A DNA stretch of 64,000 bases, from assembly GCA_963575745.1 (NCBI GenBank), contig CAUYUJ010015301.1:163459-227458 (forward strand), read 5' to 3'. Made by a program: the position numbers and the translations under genes. A model generated the notes under the pieces. That model did no database searches, was not told where the DNA came from, and saw only the letters and a program-made list of their open reading frames with translations. This stretch comes from Prorocentrum cordatum (lineage: Eukaryota; Sar; Dinophyceae; Prorocentrales; Prorocentraceae). Of the stretch, positions 29,696-41,270 are shown piece by piece. Each line of letters opens with the position of its first letter. The stretch's first letter is position 1.

Positions 29696-30107
29696 GCAGC
29701 TCCGTCGCTCCAGCGGGGCGGGCGCGCCCTCGAGCCCCGCGCGGAGCAGCCTCGAGCCCCATCGCCGGGGGGCAGGCCGTCGGACCGCGGGGGCCCCGGC
29801 CGCGCCCGTCGCTCGCACGCCGCCCGCCGAGGTGCTCGCCGGCGGCCGCCGTGCGGCGCTGGCGCGGCGCCCGCTGCTGCCGGTGCTGCAGGCCCTGCGG
29901 GGCGCGGCGGGCCCGGGGGCGCGCGCCGCGTGCCGCCGCGGCGCGCTGCGCGGCGTGGACGGGCTGGCGTCGCTGAGCCGGCAGGCCGCGGAGGCGCTGC
30001 GGCTGTGCGGCGGGGGGCCGCCGGCGGCCCGTGCGGGCGCGGGCCGCGCCGCGAGCGGGCCGGGGGGCAAGGAGAAGCGGGGCGGTCGGTCGGGGCAGGC
30101 GCGGTGC

Positions 30108-30267
30108 AGTCGGGCCTGTCCTCCTGCAGGGGGAGCGTGGACGAAGAATAGAAGAATACCCCCAAAGATGCCAAAAAGGCAAACACAAAGGTTCCAAAAA
30201 TGGTCCCTCTACTCTTTTTGTAACTGTTTTGGAACATTCCCCCTCTGTAGAGGGACAGGTCCGACTT
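30108..30267. mobile_element. AGTCGG foldback element, copy 1
   Basis: AGTCGGGCCTGTCCTCCTGC at the left end is matched in inverse by CTGTAGAGGGACAGGTCCGACTT at the right end (about 27 bp, several mismatches). The interior contains GACGAAGAATAGAAGAATAC, related to the intact copy at 52811-53000. Confidence 0.8.
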
Positions 30268-30282
30268 AAACGGTACGGACAC

Positions 30283-30470
30283 AGGGGGTGCACGGACCGG
30301 CAGCAGTTCCTGTTCATTTTGGACGGCCCGCTGGGTGCCGCCGCGGACGTTGTCTACTGGAGATAGTTAGACGACAGCCTGCCCGACAGCGCCCGCTGCC
30401 GGTCTTGGACAACATCTGTGGTTGGGCCACGCATCAGCTCTTTTCGCGTCCACGTCGGGCGTCCAGCAAT
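30283..30470. mobile_element. CCCAACAGCAG foldback element, highly diverged copy
   Basis: CAGCAGTTCCTGTTCATTTT, GCCGCCGCGGACG and GACAACATCTGTGGTTGGG align in order with the copy at 54076-54284. Confidence 0.55.
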
Positions 30471-30479
30471 AGTGTAACT

Positions 30480-31359
30480 AATCCTGGCCCGCAGGGGGCC
30501 CGGAGGAGTCCTCTCTGCGACCCGCTCGGGTCCTGTCAGAAGAGGGCGAATTGAGGCACCGGTAGCGGGACTTCGGGGAGCCCCCTCGCCGCCACGGCTG
30601 GACTATAGCTCGGAAAATTGGTTGCGTTTGGAACCGGAGAGCGGCGCGCTGTCTCCACGCGCCCTGGTCGGAGCCCGAGCGTGTGTCGGCCACCGACGGG
30701 GCTCAACTCCCACTGCCCTGTCGGCACTGAGCCCGTTCGGCTCTCGGGCCGAATCTTCGGAGAAGCGAAAGCGGGATGAGGCCAAACGTTCTGAGATCCG
30801 CGAGGACTTCTTGGATCTGCGCTGGGCAGCCCTGACGGCGCCTCCGGCGCCGCCCCCGGCGCGCTCCGCGCAGCAGGGATTCGGGTCCGAGGCCGATTGA
30901 TCAGAGCGTGAATGACCTACCCCGCTTTCGCTTCCAGGCAAAACCAAGCCATACCACGCGCCTCCTCGTCAAGCGGCCTGACCAGTACAGGCTGCAGTTT
31001 GGCATCGCTTGGTATCTCTTGGAAGCGAGGGTGGTCAAAAGCGAGGTAGGTTTGTTTTCCCCCTAATTGAAGAGTTCCGCGCCGACCTCCGAAAGGTTTG
31101 ATGCCAACGCAGATCTGCTTTTCAGTAACATGTATGATGTTCCTTACTTTAGCGTTGATCGCCAGAAAGAATTTCGAGCACCAGGAAAGTACCAGACATG
31201 GATGTTTTTCACGTGTCGGGCCCGGCAACGCGATACTCGTTCGGCATTGTTTCGATGTTTTTCTGGGTGTTCGGACTGATTTCTGGGATGTGGTCTTTCA
31301 GTACGATGGGAGCAACATGAAGCAGACTTGCATTATTGCTGTGGAGGACGATCAATGGA
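30480..31359. other. Intergenic, no gene supported
   Basis: Mixed composition. The minus frame at 30917-31228 (GMAWFCLEAKAG end, FFLAINAKVRNIIHVTEKQI) is the most protein-like but has no homologous look, start context or splice support. Confidence 0.35.
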
Positions 31360-31445
31360 GATGAAGCGTGTTGCCAAATACTTTCCAGATGTTTAACTCA
31401 TGTTTCAAAAACGTTTAACACATGTTAAACACATATTTAATTCAA
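31360..31445. repeat. AT-rich dispersed repeat, copy 1 (copy 2 at 44505-44640)
   Basis: GAAGCGTGTTGCCAAATACT and TTTCCAGATGT, then ACATGTT/AACATG-type palindromic words. The same order is found at 44505-44640. Confidence 0.8.
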
Positions 31446-31882
31446 CGATCGGATTATTCGAGTGTCCTTTGTCATGGCATCCGCAACATTATAGCCCACG
31501 GGACACCGGACTATGCGGCGGCCCTGCGGGCTCAGCTCCCACGACCCCGTCGGCACCGTGGCCGCTCGGCTGCCCACTCCGCGGCCGAGGTGGGTCAGAC
31601 GCCGCATGGGCTCCTGGGGGTGCGGGCCGCACCCCCAGGACCCCGGGCGCGGGGACCTCACGGTGCACGCGTCCCTCGCAGACCCCAGGGCCCTCCCCAG
31701 AACCAGTCGCCTCTCTCGTTCGACGGCGGACAGAATCCCAGGACCCGGCGCCCCCTCGCCCCCCGATGCCTCAACGCCGCCTTCCGAGGCGCGGCTGCGA
31801 GCTTCTCTCCCCCCCTCCGCTTCTCGTCCCATCGCCCTCCCCTGGGCGGCAGCCCGCGGTCTGTCGGCGGTCTCGGTGATCA

Positions 31883-32039
31883 GATAGGGGGCCGCATGCG
31901 AACCCTACCCCTACACCCCACGTCTTCTGAGGGGGAGGGTGGGGTTCACTTCGCTCGGGAGCTCCCAAGCGAAGTGAACCCCGCCCTCCCCCTCAGAAGT
32001 CGTGGGGGGTAGGGATAGATTCGCATGCGGCCCCCTATC
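31883..32039. repeat. 157-bp near-perfect inverted repeat (long hairpin)
   Basis: The arms are ~78 bp, beginning GATAGGGGGCCGCATGCGAA and ending GATTCGCATGCGGCCCCCTATC, with few mismatches, and meet at GGGAGCTCCC. The centre holds TTCACTTCGCT..AGCGAAGTGAA. Non-coding. Confidence 0.95.
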
Positions 32040-32221
32040 AGATTCTCGTGCCCCAGCTGCGGCACCTTGTGTCGCCCGCCGGTCCTGTGCGCTGCCGCTC
32101 TTCGCGTCCGCCGATGCCCCGCATGGTGCTGTCCTCCACGAGGTGCCACTCGCTGCGAGCAGGAGGGGCAGGCGCTCTCGCTTCGGCCGCTCGCCCCGCT
32201 GTCGCTCCTGGTCCTTCTGCT

Positions 32222-32480
32222 CCTTCTCCTTCTCCTCCTCCTCCTCCTCCTCCTCCTCCTCCTGCTCCTCCCGTCCTGCTACCCCATCCCCCCCCTCTCC
32301 CCCTGCTACCCCCGCTCCTCCTCATGCTGCTGCTCCTGCTGTTGCCGCGCCTCCTCGTCCTGCCGACGCTGCTGCTGGTGTCACAGCCTCCTGATTGCGC
32401 TGCCCTTCTCCTGATACTTCTGCTCCCCCTCCCTCTGTCTCCGCCTGCTCCTGCTCCTGTTGCCCCCTCCTCCTGCTGCT
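32222..32480. repeat. CTC/CTG-rich low-complexity tract
   Basis: CTCCTC followed by CTGCTGCTCCTG; Leu/Pro/Ser frames only. A GGA tract follows at 32604-32670. Confidence 0.85.
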
Positions 32481-32864
32481 GCTGCAGCTGTGGCTGTGAC
32501 TCCCCCGCCTTCTCTTCCTGCGCCAGGGGTTGGCGATTCGAGCCTGCTCGCCTCCTCCTGCGTGTGGCCACGAGCTTCTGGCTGCCGATCATAGTTATCG
32601 AGTAAGGAGGAGGAGGAGGAGGAGGAGGAGGAGGAGGAGGAGGAGGAGCAGGAGGAGGAGGAGGAGGAGGGAGGCCGCTGTATGGTGTCGCGTGCCGCCC
32701 CTTACGGGGGAGACACTCCCGGAAGTCCTGGCGGCAGTGTGCCGACGATGGTGGCACTGCACCGCCCAAGATTGCGAACCCGACGCACGTGGTGCCCCAC
32801 TTCAGCAAGGGTGCGATGTGGGACGAGGACGAAGAGGATGGGACGGGAGAAGACGACGAAAAGG

Positions 32865-33135
32865 ACGACAGCGACGACGACGACGACGACGACCACGACG
32901 ACGACGATGACGACGACGACGGCGACAGCGACGGCGACGACGACTGCGACGGCGACGGCGACGACGGCAGCGACGGTGCCGACGACGACAGCGACGACGA
33001 CAGCGACGGTGACGACGATGGCGACGGCGACAGCGATGGTGACGACGATGGCGACGACGACAGCGACGAGGACGAGGACGAAGCTGACGACGCTTGCCCT
33101 GCCGACGATGACGACGACGCTGGCGGCGGCGATGA
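32865..33135. repeat. (GAC)n-rich tract
   Basis: ~270 bp of GACGAC with GGC, AGC and GAT interruptions. The plus frame 32789-33178 is an Asp-rich open frame (start after GTGGTGCCCCAC, stop TGA at 33176). It could encode an acidic tail, but all three frames are open through the repeat, so coding cannot be claimed. Confidence 0.9.
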
Positions 33136-33292
33136 CGCTGCCGACGACGCCCTCTGCGAGCGCGACGGCGGCAGCTGACGGCGGCGTCCCCTCGCCAGGG
33201 CCGAAAGCCGGCGGCGGCGACGCGAGGCACCCGGGGCCCGCTGCGCGCCAGCCCGGTGCCGGGCGCACGCCTGTCCCAGCCCTATCCTTGCA

Positions 33293-33442
33293 GAGCCCCG
33301 AGTCATCAGGGGTAGCTCGGGCGTCCAGAGCTGCAAACCATCAGGGGCAACTCCGGTCGGGGCTAGCTCGGGTTCGTTTTTCGGGAAGCCGAACCCGAGT
33401 TGCCCTGGACCCGATTTACCCCGGATAGCTTGGGCGCCCAAT
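33293..33442. mobile_element. 113-bp foldback element (ACTCGGG family), copy 2, partly duplicated
   Basis: A truncated left end (GAGTCATCAGGGGTAGCTCGG, GCGTCCAGAG) is followed directly by a second, full-length copy (AACCATCAGGGGCAACTCC ... GATAGCTTGGGCGCCC). This mirrors the tandem pair at 52431-52656. Confidence 0.85.
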
Positions 33443-33589
33443 TCTTCGCTTCAGCATGTTTCACCCCCTAACTCGAAGAAAACAACGAATGCGTGACCTA
33501 AGTTACGTCATCGGCTTGTAGGGCTATTTCTAGACATGTTGGTGGCTTCGTTTGAGCCGTCTGCAAAAATGACCCCCTGCCCCCACACG

Positions 33590-33785
33590 CCGGTCATTGA
33601 AAGTATGTATTGTGGATTCCCAAATCCCAATCTACTTCAAGCGCCCTCCTACTTCAATAATCGATATGCTATTGCTGCGTCTTGTTATTTTCTGGGCGGG
33701 CCCGAACCCAATCGACTTTATCCGCCTTCCTACTTCGTGCTTTATTTATTTCTCCCGACCGACGTGCAACGCTCTTGGCTCTCCT
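33590..33785. repeat. Dispersed repeat, copy 1 (copy 2 at 42755-42915)
   Basis: GCGCC.TCCTACTTCAAT, GCCTTCCTACTTC.TG and TTCTCCCGACCGA recur in order in both places. Internally it is itself a ~65-bp tandem of CTTCCTACTTC words. Confidence 0.7.
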
Positions 33786-33884
33786 AACACAGGTCCCCTC
33801 CCAACGGATTAGGGGTACTCCTGTTGCTGATCGGCTCCCCCCTCCCTCCCCCCCCTCCCCTGCCTCTCGGCTACGCGCGAGGGT

Positions 33885-34025
33885 GGCCCTTCGCCAGAGT
33901 GACTTGTGGTGCGGGCCCACAGGGGCCCCCCAGCACTGGCTGGTGCGCTGGGATCTGGCCCCCCCCGAGTCCCCGGCAAGCCGCGCACCAGGTGTCCCTC
34001 TTGCCTTCGCGTTCCTCCTGCGTGC
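33885..34025. repeat. Dispersed repeat, copy 1 (copy 2 at 58885-59068)
   Basis: TGGCCCTTCGCC, CCCCAGCACTGGC, GCGCTGGGATCTGGCCCC, AGCCGCGCACCA and TGCGTGCAG recur in order, with TTTGCGTGTAG ending the other copy. The AG ending resembles a splice acceptor, but no flanking exon is visible. Confidence 0.75.
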
Positions 34026-34239
34026 AGCCGATCCTCCTCCGTCCCGCGGGCCGCCTCCTCCCCCAGGCCTCCCCAGCCGCGCTCCCACGCCTCGATCCTC
34101 CCTCCGCCCTGCCGTCTCCCCTCCCAGAGCTTCCCGAGCATTTTCTATCGTGTTTCATGTTTCTTCCTATCAATGTCCTTAGATTATTCTCTCTTCTCAT
34201 ATTCCAATATGTATGTATGCTGTTTTTCCTTTTGACCTC

Positions 34240-37075
34240 AGGTGGATCCATATGTAATAGGTCTCTATTAGAGGTGGATCCATCTGCAATGACATTATAT
34301 TAAAGGTGGATCCATCTGTAATATGATGTTGTCAAGGTGGATCCACCCCTAATCGGATCCCATTAGAGCTGACTCTTTATGTAATAGGATCTTATTATAA
34401 GTGGATACATCTGTAATGGGATCCCAGTAGAGGTGGATGCATCTCTAATCGAATCCCAAGAGAGATGGGTCCATCTCTAATCGGTTGCCATTAAAGCTGA
34501 ATCCTTATGTGATCGGTTTCTATTAGAAGTGCATCCGTCTGTAATGGGTTCCCATGAGAGGCGGATCCATCTCTAAGGGGATTCCATATTGGAGGTGGAT
34601 ACTTCTCTAATCGGCTTCGAGTAGAGGTGGATCCATCTGTAATAGGTTCCCAATCGAAGTGAATCCATCTCTGTTAGAATCCCATTAGAGGTGGACCCAT
34701 CTGTAGTAGGATTATATTAGAGGTGGGCCTATCCCTGATGGGACTCCATTAGAGGTGGATCTCACTCTGATAGGATCCCATTCGGGGTGGGTCCATCCCT
34801 AGTAGGGTTCTAGTAGACGTGGGCCCAGCCCGAATAGCATTCCATTAGAGGTGGATCCGTATGCAATAAGGTTCCATTAGAGGTGGATCCATTTTTTAAT
34901 CGGATTCCATTCAAAGGTGGGTCCATCTCTAACACGATTCAATTAGAGGTGGGTCCATCTATAGTGAGATTCTGTTAGAGGCGGACCCATCTCTGTTAGG
35001 ATGCCACGTGACGGGATCCAGTTGTAAAAGGTTTCAATTCGAAGTCGGCCCATTTCTCAAGGATGCCATTAGTTGTGGATCCAGATGGAATCGGGTTCCA
35101 TTAGGGATGGACCCATATGTAACAACATGCTATTGGAGGTGGATCCATTTGTAGTAGGATGTTTTTAGATGTGGACGCATCCCTGCTAGGATTAAAGTAT
35201 ATGTATATTACAAGATTGTAATGAGCTTCCATTCGAGTGATATTATATGTGTATCATGACCATATTCGGATTTTTGTTATGGGATCCCTTTAGAGGTGGA
35301 TGCATCTGTAATCAGATTGTATTAGAGGTGGGTCCATTTCTCACAGGGTTTCATCAGGTGTGGATACATGGCCAGTCGGATTCTATTAGAGATGGATCCA
35401 TTCATACTAGGATTCTATATGGGGTGGATCAATTTGCAATGGGATACTATTAGAGGTGCGGCCATCTGTCGTAGGATTCTATTAGAAGTGGGTCCATTTG
35501 TAGTAGGATTCAATCAGAGGTGGGCCCATATCTAATCGGACACTATATGAGGTGGATACATCTCTACTCGGATTCCATTCGAGGCGGGCCCATCTCTATT
35601 AGGATTCCATCCGGGGCGGATCGATTGGTCATTGTATTCTATTAGATATGGACCAATCTCGCATAGCATTCTATTGGAGATGGAAACATCTCTAATAGGA
35701 TCCAAGTAGTGGCGGATTCATATGTAATTGGAGCCCTTTCAAAGAAACATCCATGTTTAAATTGGTTCTACCAGAGGCGGATTCATCGTTACAGTAGTTC
35801 TTTTCGAGGTTTATCCAAGTGTAATAGGATTCGACTAGTCGTGGGTCCATCTGTACAAAGCATCTAACTGAGGTGGGCCCATCTGTAGCAGGATTCGATT
35901 CGAGGTGGATCCATGTATTATGGGATTCCATTCGGTGTGGAACCGTATGCAATCATATTCTATTAAAGATGGATGCATACGTAATAGGTTTATGTTCGAG
36001 GTGGATCCATATGTAGAAAAAGTTTTGTAGGTGCGGAGCCATTCCTAATCGGATACTATGGAAGGTGGCTCCATGTGTAGTAGGATCCTCTTTGAGTCGG
36101 ACTCATCTGTAGTGCGATTCTTCTAGGGGTGGGTCCATCTGTAATGCGATTGTATTCGGGGTCGATCCAAGTGTAATAGTATTATAGTAGAGGTGCATCC
36201 GTCTGCAACAGGATTACATCAGAGGTGGGCCCATCTGCAATAGGATCCCAGTAGAGGCGGATCCATTTCTAACCGGATTCCATTAGAGGGGGATCCGTAT
36301 GTAATACGATGATATTAGAGGTGGATCCATATGGGTTTACATCCGAGGTGGTTCTAAATGCTATATGATGATATAAAGTGTGTATCCATCTCTAAACGGA
36401 ATTCATTACATGTGGATCCATCTCTAATGGGATGCTACCACATGTGGGCTCATCGCTAATATGATCCCATCATAAGTGGATAAATTTCTAGTAGGGTTCC
36501 ATGAGAGATGGACCCGCGAGGACGATGAGCTTTTTAGAGGTGGACCCATCTGCAGCAGGATTATGTCAGACGTGGGTCCATATACAATGGGATCCCACCA
36601 GAGGTGGATGCATGCTTGATGGATTATATTCGAGGTGGATCCATTTCTAATCGGCTTCCATTACAGGTGCATGTGTCTGTAATGGTTCACGTTCGAAACG
36701 GATCCATCTCTGTTAAAATCCCAGTATAGGTGGATCCATATGTAGTAACATTCCATTAGAGGTGGACCCATCTCTGACAGGACCCCATTCGAGGTGGATC
36801 GCATTCTGATAGGATCTCATTCGGGGTGGATCCACCTCTCATCGGATTCCAGTAATGATGGATCCATCTGTGCTAGGATGCCATTCGAGGTGGGTCCATC
36901 TGTAGTAGGATTAAATTCGAGGTGGGTCCATGTGTCATCGGATTCCAATAGATGTGGGCCCATATGTAAAAAGGATTCTCTTTGAGGTGGATCCACCTGT
37001 AGTATGAATCTGTTAGAGGTGGACCCATCTGTACTAGGATTCAATGAGCGGTGGATCCACCCAATATGGCTTTTA
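34240..37075. repeat. 32-bp satellite with GGTGGATCCATC core
   Basis: About 88 monomers of 32 bp of the type AGAGGTGGATCCATCTGTAA followed by TAGGATTCCATT. GGTGGATCC starts at 34241, 34273 and 34305. The core contains the palindrome ATGGATCCAT. Monomers differ from each other at many sites, with no clear higher-order period by eye, so this array is older than the one at 2051-3496. Single GATC words make it a ladder under BamHI/Sau3AI. No gene. Confidence 0.95.
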
Positions 37076-37366
37076 TGTAATAGTTCAAGAATCGCCCACA
37101 GTAGTAATACCAGTGTAATCCCCTTCCAAAGGGATCGTATTGAAATCCTCCCAAAACGGGATCCTGTTCTAATCCGTCGCAGAAAAGAAATATGTCGCAA
37201 TCGCCCGCCAAAGGCATTGTACTGGAATCCTCGGCAGAAAGAGCTACTGCAACCTTGACGAACACCATTTTTATTGCAACTCTTCACACAGAAGAAATCA
37301 TATTGCAATGCGCCACAAAAGGGAATCCTTGTGTGGCGAAAAGGAAAGGCTGGGGTCCCGATGAGG

Positions 37367-37398
<32 letters not shown>

Positions 37399-37830
37399 CA
37401 GACAAGCAAAAAAACGCCGCAAACAGAATCCTGTACAAATCCTCCACAACACGGACCGTATTGTAATCCGCCACAGAAGGAATTCTTGTGATCGCCCACA
37501 TAACGAGCACTCCTCCACAAAACTAATCCCAGTGTAATCCCACGCGGAAGGAATTCTATTGCAATGCACCACAAAAGGAATCCTTGTGGCGACCAGCAAA
37601 AGTGGGGAGCTCCGAAGGAGAAGGGGAGAAGCAAAAAAACACGTGTTTCCCCCCCCCCCCCCCCCCCCTCTTCCCCCGCCGACAATAAAAAAGATGCAAG
37701 TTTTTTTGGGTGCTCTTCCCCCTCGGAGGTTTCCACTTTTGCTGGCCGCCACAGAAGGATTCTTTTTGTGGCGCATTACAATAGAGCTCCTTCTGTACAG
37801 GATTCCAATCGGACCCCCCTCCTCTTGCCG
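37076..37830. repeat. ~30-bp minisatellite (AATCC..CCACA.AAGGAAT type) with interruptions
   Basis: Variants of GTAATCCGCCACAGAAGGAA recur about every 29-33 bp from the end of the 32-bp satellite to about 37600, and again at 37740-37810. (GAGA)n at 37365-37400 and a C18-19 run at 37651-37669 interrupt it. The long minus frame across this region is repeat translation. Confidence 0.8.
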
Positions 37831-38654
37831 CCGACCGGAAAAGAAGAAGAAGGAGAAGAACAAGAAAAAAATGAAGAGCAGCATGAAAAACTAGAGAAAA
37901 AACTTTGGAACCTCTGGAAGTGGAGTCGCCTCCGCCCTCCCCGCACCCGCACTTCCCCCGTCGCCCCCTCCTCCCTTCCCCCCCCGCCCCTCCTCCAGCG
38001 TCGGCTTGACGCCCTGTCGGAACCGAACCTCCCCCCTCCCTCCCACCCTCTCCCCCCCTTAGCCGCTTCCTGCTCCGCTTCGTCCTTCTCCTTTTTTCCC
38101 CTCCTTCTCACCACGGCTTCTCAACCTCCACGTCCTCCTCCAATTCTTCTCTCACCTCCGCCTCCCCTTTCTGTCACTCCCCTCATGATGCACGTCGAGA
38201 TTGAAAGCGCACAGCGACAACTCAACGATGCAACAGGAAGGACATCTTGCGGTGAGACGGCAGTGCAGGAATCATGATATGCGAACAGAAGAAGCGATGT
38301 CGGCGGAGGCCGCGAAGCATGGGGACCACGTGGACACAGAGCAGCAGTGTCGCACCTTGCTTCTGCAGCGGACACCGGGGACTCCCCAGACCAGCAGAGG
38401 CCGTGCCAAGAGTTCCACGTGGGTCAACGCTTCAACTGGAACACATCCCCCCCCCGAAACAACACACTTCAGGCATCCACATCCCAGCATCTCATTCAGG
38501 CGGCGCGACCATTGAAGCCGTGCCCAACGCATAACCGCCTGTAGCCTGTGGCCCCGCCAGGCTGGGTCAATTGAGGTGTGTTCTTCTGAGTGCCTCGGTA
38601 ATGGCGTCACTTGCAGCAGTGTGACACGGTGGTAGGAAAAAGGGCATTTGTTCA
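37831..38654. other. Intergenic, no gene supported
   Basis: C/T-rich to 38170, then 38200-38650 of balanced composition open on both strands (plus 38201-38515, minus 38272-38655). Neither has a recognisable domain. Confidence 0.35.
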
Positions 38655-38919
38655 ATGGTCGGTGACCAGACAGAACGGCAAGCTCGGATGGGCTTGCTGA
38701 GCTTTGTCGAGAGGCCTCGTACGATGTTGTGGCGGTCGTCCTCAGAGCCAGCAGCCTACCAGTGCCCCAGTGCTTTCCGCGGGCCCTCCTGGAGGAGGGT
38801 GGAGATGAGGCGACCGAGGGTGCTGAGGCGAACGCGGAGACGGCTGGGGAACAGGCAGGGAGGGAGGAGAGGAGGAGATGAGGGACGTCGAAGGAGTGGG
38901 AGGAGTAGGAAGGAGGATG

Positions 38920-39241
38920 GGAGAGGAGGAGGAGGAGGAGGAGGAGGAGGAGGTGGAGGATGAGGACGGAGAGGAGGGAGGGAGGAGGAGGAAGGAGAGG
39001 AGAGGAGAGGAGGGGGTGGAGGAGAAAGGAGGATGGAGAGGAGGAGTCAAGGGAGGCGGGAGGAGGGGGAGCAGCAGCTCAGCAGCAGGCCGAGGTGGCG
39101 GAGGACCCACGGGGAGGAACAGGACGATGAGGCGCAGGAACAGGAGCCTGACGGCGGTGCCGACGACAGCGATGACGACGCGACAGCAGGAATCACGGCG
39201 AAGAAGACGATGAGGCTGACCACAACGACGTTGCCGATGAG

Positions 39242-39297
<56 letters not shown>

Positions 39298-39680
39298 CGA
39301 CGCCGACGACGGCGACGACGACGACGCCGAGCTCCGCCCAGTGGCAGCGGCCGCCCCGAGCCGGCCGGCGAGCCGCCGGCGGAGGAGGCGGCGGCGCGGC
39401 GCGGGGCGGGGGCGCAGGGGGAGGTGGGAGCCCGGGAAGGCCCAGGGAAGGGAGGCCTGGAGGAGGACGGGAGGAGGAGGAGGAGGAGGAGGAGGAGGAC
39501 GGGGAGGAGGGGGAGGGATGGTAGCATCCGAGGGATACACTTGCCGGCAGTGCGAAGCTCGAAAGAGGAGGTGGAGGAGGAGGAGGGGGAGGAGGCGGAG
39601 GAGGAGGAGGAGGAGGAGGAGGGAGCTCAGGAAGATCAGGGAGGAGGTAGGCAGGAGGCCGAGGAGGAGGAGGAGATGGA
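38920..39680. repeat. (GGA)n and (GAC)n low-complexity cluster
   Basis: GGA tracts at 38920-39060 and 39465-39690 flank a (GAC)n core at 39238-39300. All frames through it are Glu, Asp, Arg or Ser repeats. Confidence 0.9.
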
Positions 39681-39839
39681 GGAGGAGGGGGTGGGAGCCA
39701 TCTCCCCTGGCTTTCGAGGGGGGGGAGGCCAGCTTGGGTGTGCTGGCAGGGAAGGGGTGGGGTTCCAGTTCCGGAGGGTAGGGCGGGGATTTTTGAGGGG
39801 TGGTGGGGAGCCGCCCTAAAGTGGGGGAGGTTGGCAGGA

Positions 39840-40190
39840 GGGGCCGGTTCCAGTGCCATTGGCCAGCATTAGTGACGCGTGCGCAGAAGACGTTCTCTCG
39901 CTCGTCGTCCTTCCGCTTTATTGCTCCAGGCTAACAATCGTCAGAAGGGAGGCGGAGGACCACCTCTGAGGCGTGGAGAAGGTCGTCCATTTGAAAACCA
40001 GAGGGTTTGCTTGGCGAAGGACCCAATGCGATGCAGCTGCGATGAAAGCAAGATCTGATTCTTTCCTCACATGTAGCGCGCCGTGAGCGATAGGAATGGG
40101 GTGCGGAACAGTGCGGAATTGGGGGCGGCGGACCAGGCGCGCAGAGGCGAGGTGAGCTCACTGCGGTGCGCGCAACTGAGAGGTATAAAG
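39840..40190. other. Intergenic, no gene
   Basis: Mixed composition, short frames only. Confidence 0.35.
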
Positions 40191-40194
40191 CTAA

Positions 40195-41270
40195 GGTTTC
40201 TGCGGGCCACGAAACCTGTGAGGGGTGTGTCGACATTGGCGCGGTGACGCCATGCGGGCTCTGCAACTGGGGCCTTCCGTCGTAAAGCTGCCCACGGGGC
40301 GGGTGCGCCATGCGAATTGTGCCACTTGGGCCCTAGGTGGAGCTTCCTATGGGGTCACGAAGCGTGTGAGGGACAGACGGACAGAAACCTTGCGTTTAGG
40401 TGGACGCGTTGGTAGGAAAAGAGGTGTGACCAAACGCCACTCGAAACGCTCAACGCACAGAGGTGTGACCAAACGCCACACGAAGCATGGAGGTGTGACC
40501 AAACGCCATACCTGAGGGGTGTCCAGAATTGCGGGTGGGTGCGCCACGCGAACTCTGTCATTGAGGCCGTGCGTGGGCTTCGCGGAACGTGTGAGGGGTG
40601 TGTCGAGCTGCAGGCGGGTGCACCATACGAGCTGTGCCACCGAGGCCATGTGTGGACCAACCTATGATGGCCACGAAACATGCTGAGAGTGCCCTCTTTT
40701 GTGGGCGAGCGCGCCATGCGAATTGCGCCACTGGAGCTCCCTGTGGAGCTCCTCATTTGGCCACGAACCGCGCAACGGGTGCGCCGGTCTGACGGCGGGC
40801 ACGCCGCGCGGGTTGTGCCTCTCTGCTCGATGTGGAATTCCTCATGGAACCGCGGGAGGGGTGTGCCGAATTCAGGGCGGGTGCGCCATGCGAGCTGTTC
40901 CACTGGGGCCCCAGGCGGAGATCCCCATGGTGCCACGGAGCGCGTGAGTGGTGTGCCGAGTTTGGGGCGGGTGCGCCATGGTGTGCTGTGCCACGGGGGC
41001 CCTACGTGCGGCTGCCCACAGGCCACGAGACGTGCGAGGGGTGTGCCGAGCTGGGGGCGGGTACGCCTGAGGGGTGTGCCGAGTTGGGGGCGGGTGCGCC
41101 ATGCGAGCTGTGCCGCTGGAGGCCCATGTGGAGCTCCCCGTGGGGCCACGAAGCGCGTGAGGGGTGTGCCGAGTTTGGGGCGGGCGCGCCATGCGAAGTG
41201 TGGTTTCGGGCCCTAGACGGAGACCTGTGGGGCCACGAGGCGTGTCAGGGATGTGCCGAAGTGGACGCCT
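40195..41270 (+). repeat. 90-bp tandem repeat with a kept 30-residue reading frame
   Basis: GTGTGCCGAG begins at 40861, 40951 and 41041 (exact 90-bp steps); a truncated 33-bp unit then precedes 41074 and 41164 (90 bp). More diverged units extend left to about 40195. The unit also carries GGGGCGGGTGCGCCATGCG and GGGGCCACGAAGCG. Because 90 = 30 codons, the plus frame 40832-41437 stays open as repeats of AGAPCELCHWGP..SSPWGHEAREGCAEF and then leaves the repeat with a non-repetitive tail (ENRSMREEFRDWKERSNAHE). No family is known to me; coding is possible but unproven. Two inverted, diverged copies lie at 61465-61640. Confidence 0.85.

Noticed and set aside
29064-30317. 386-417 codon ORFs on both strands
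   Set aside because: They cross (CTC)n, (GGAGGGA)n and very GC-rich DNA; all frames are open and the peptides are Pro/Glu/Arg/Ala repeats.
32038-33441. 467-codon minus ORF and the antisense Asp-rich plus ORF
   Set aside because: Produced by (GAC)n, CTG/CTC and GGA tracts; no start context or domain outside the repeats.
36817-37884. 355-codon minus ORF with membrane-like start
   Set aside because: It spans two different minisatellites, a GA tract and a C19 run; the hydrophobic start is T/C-rich low complexity.
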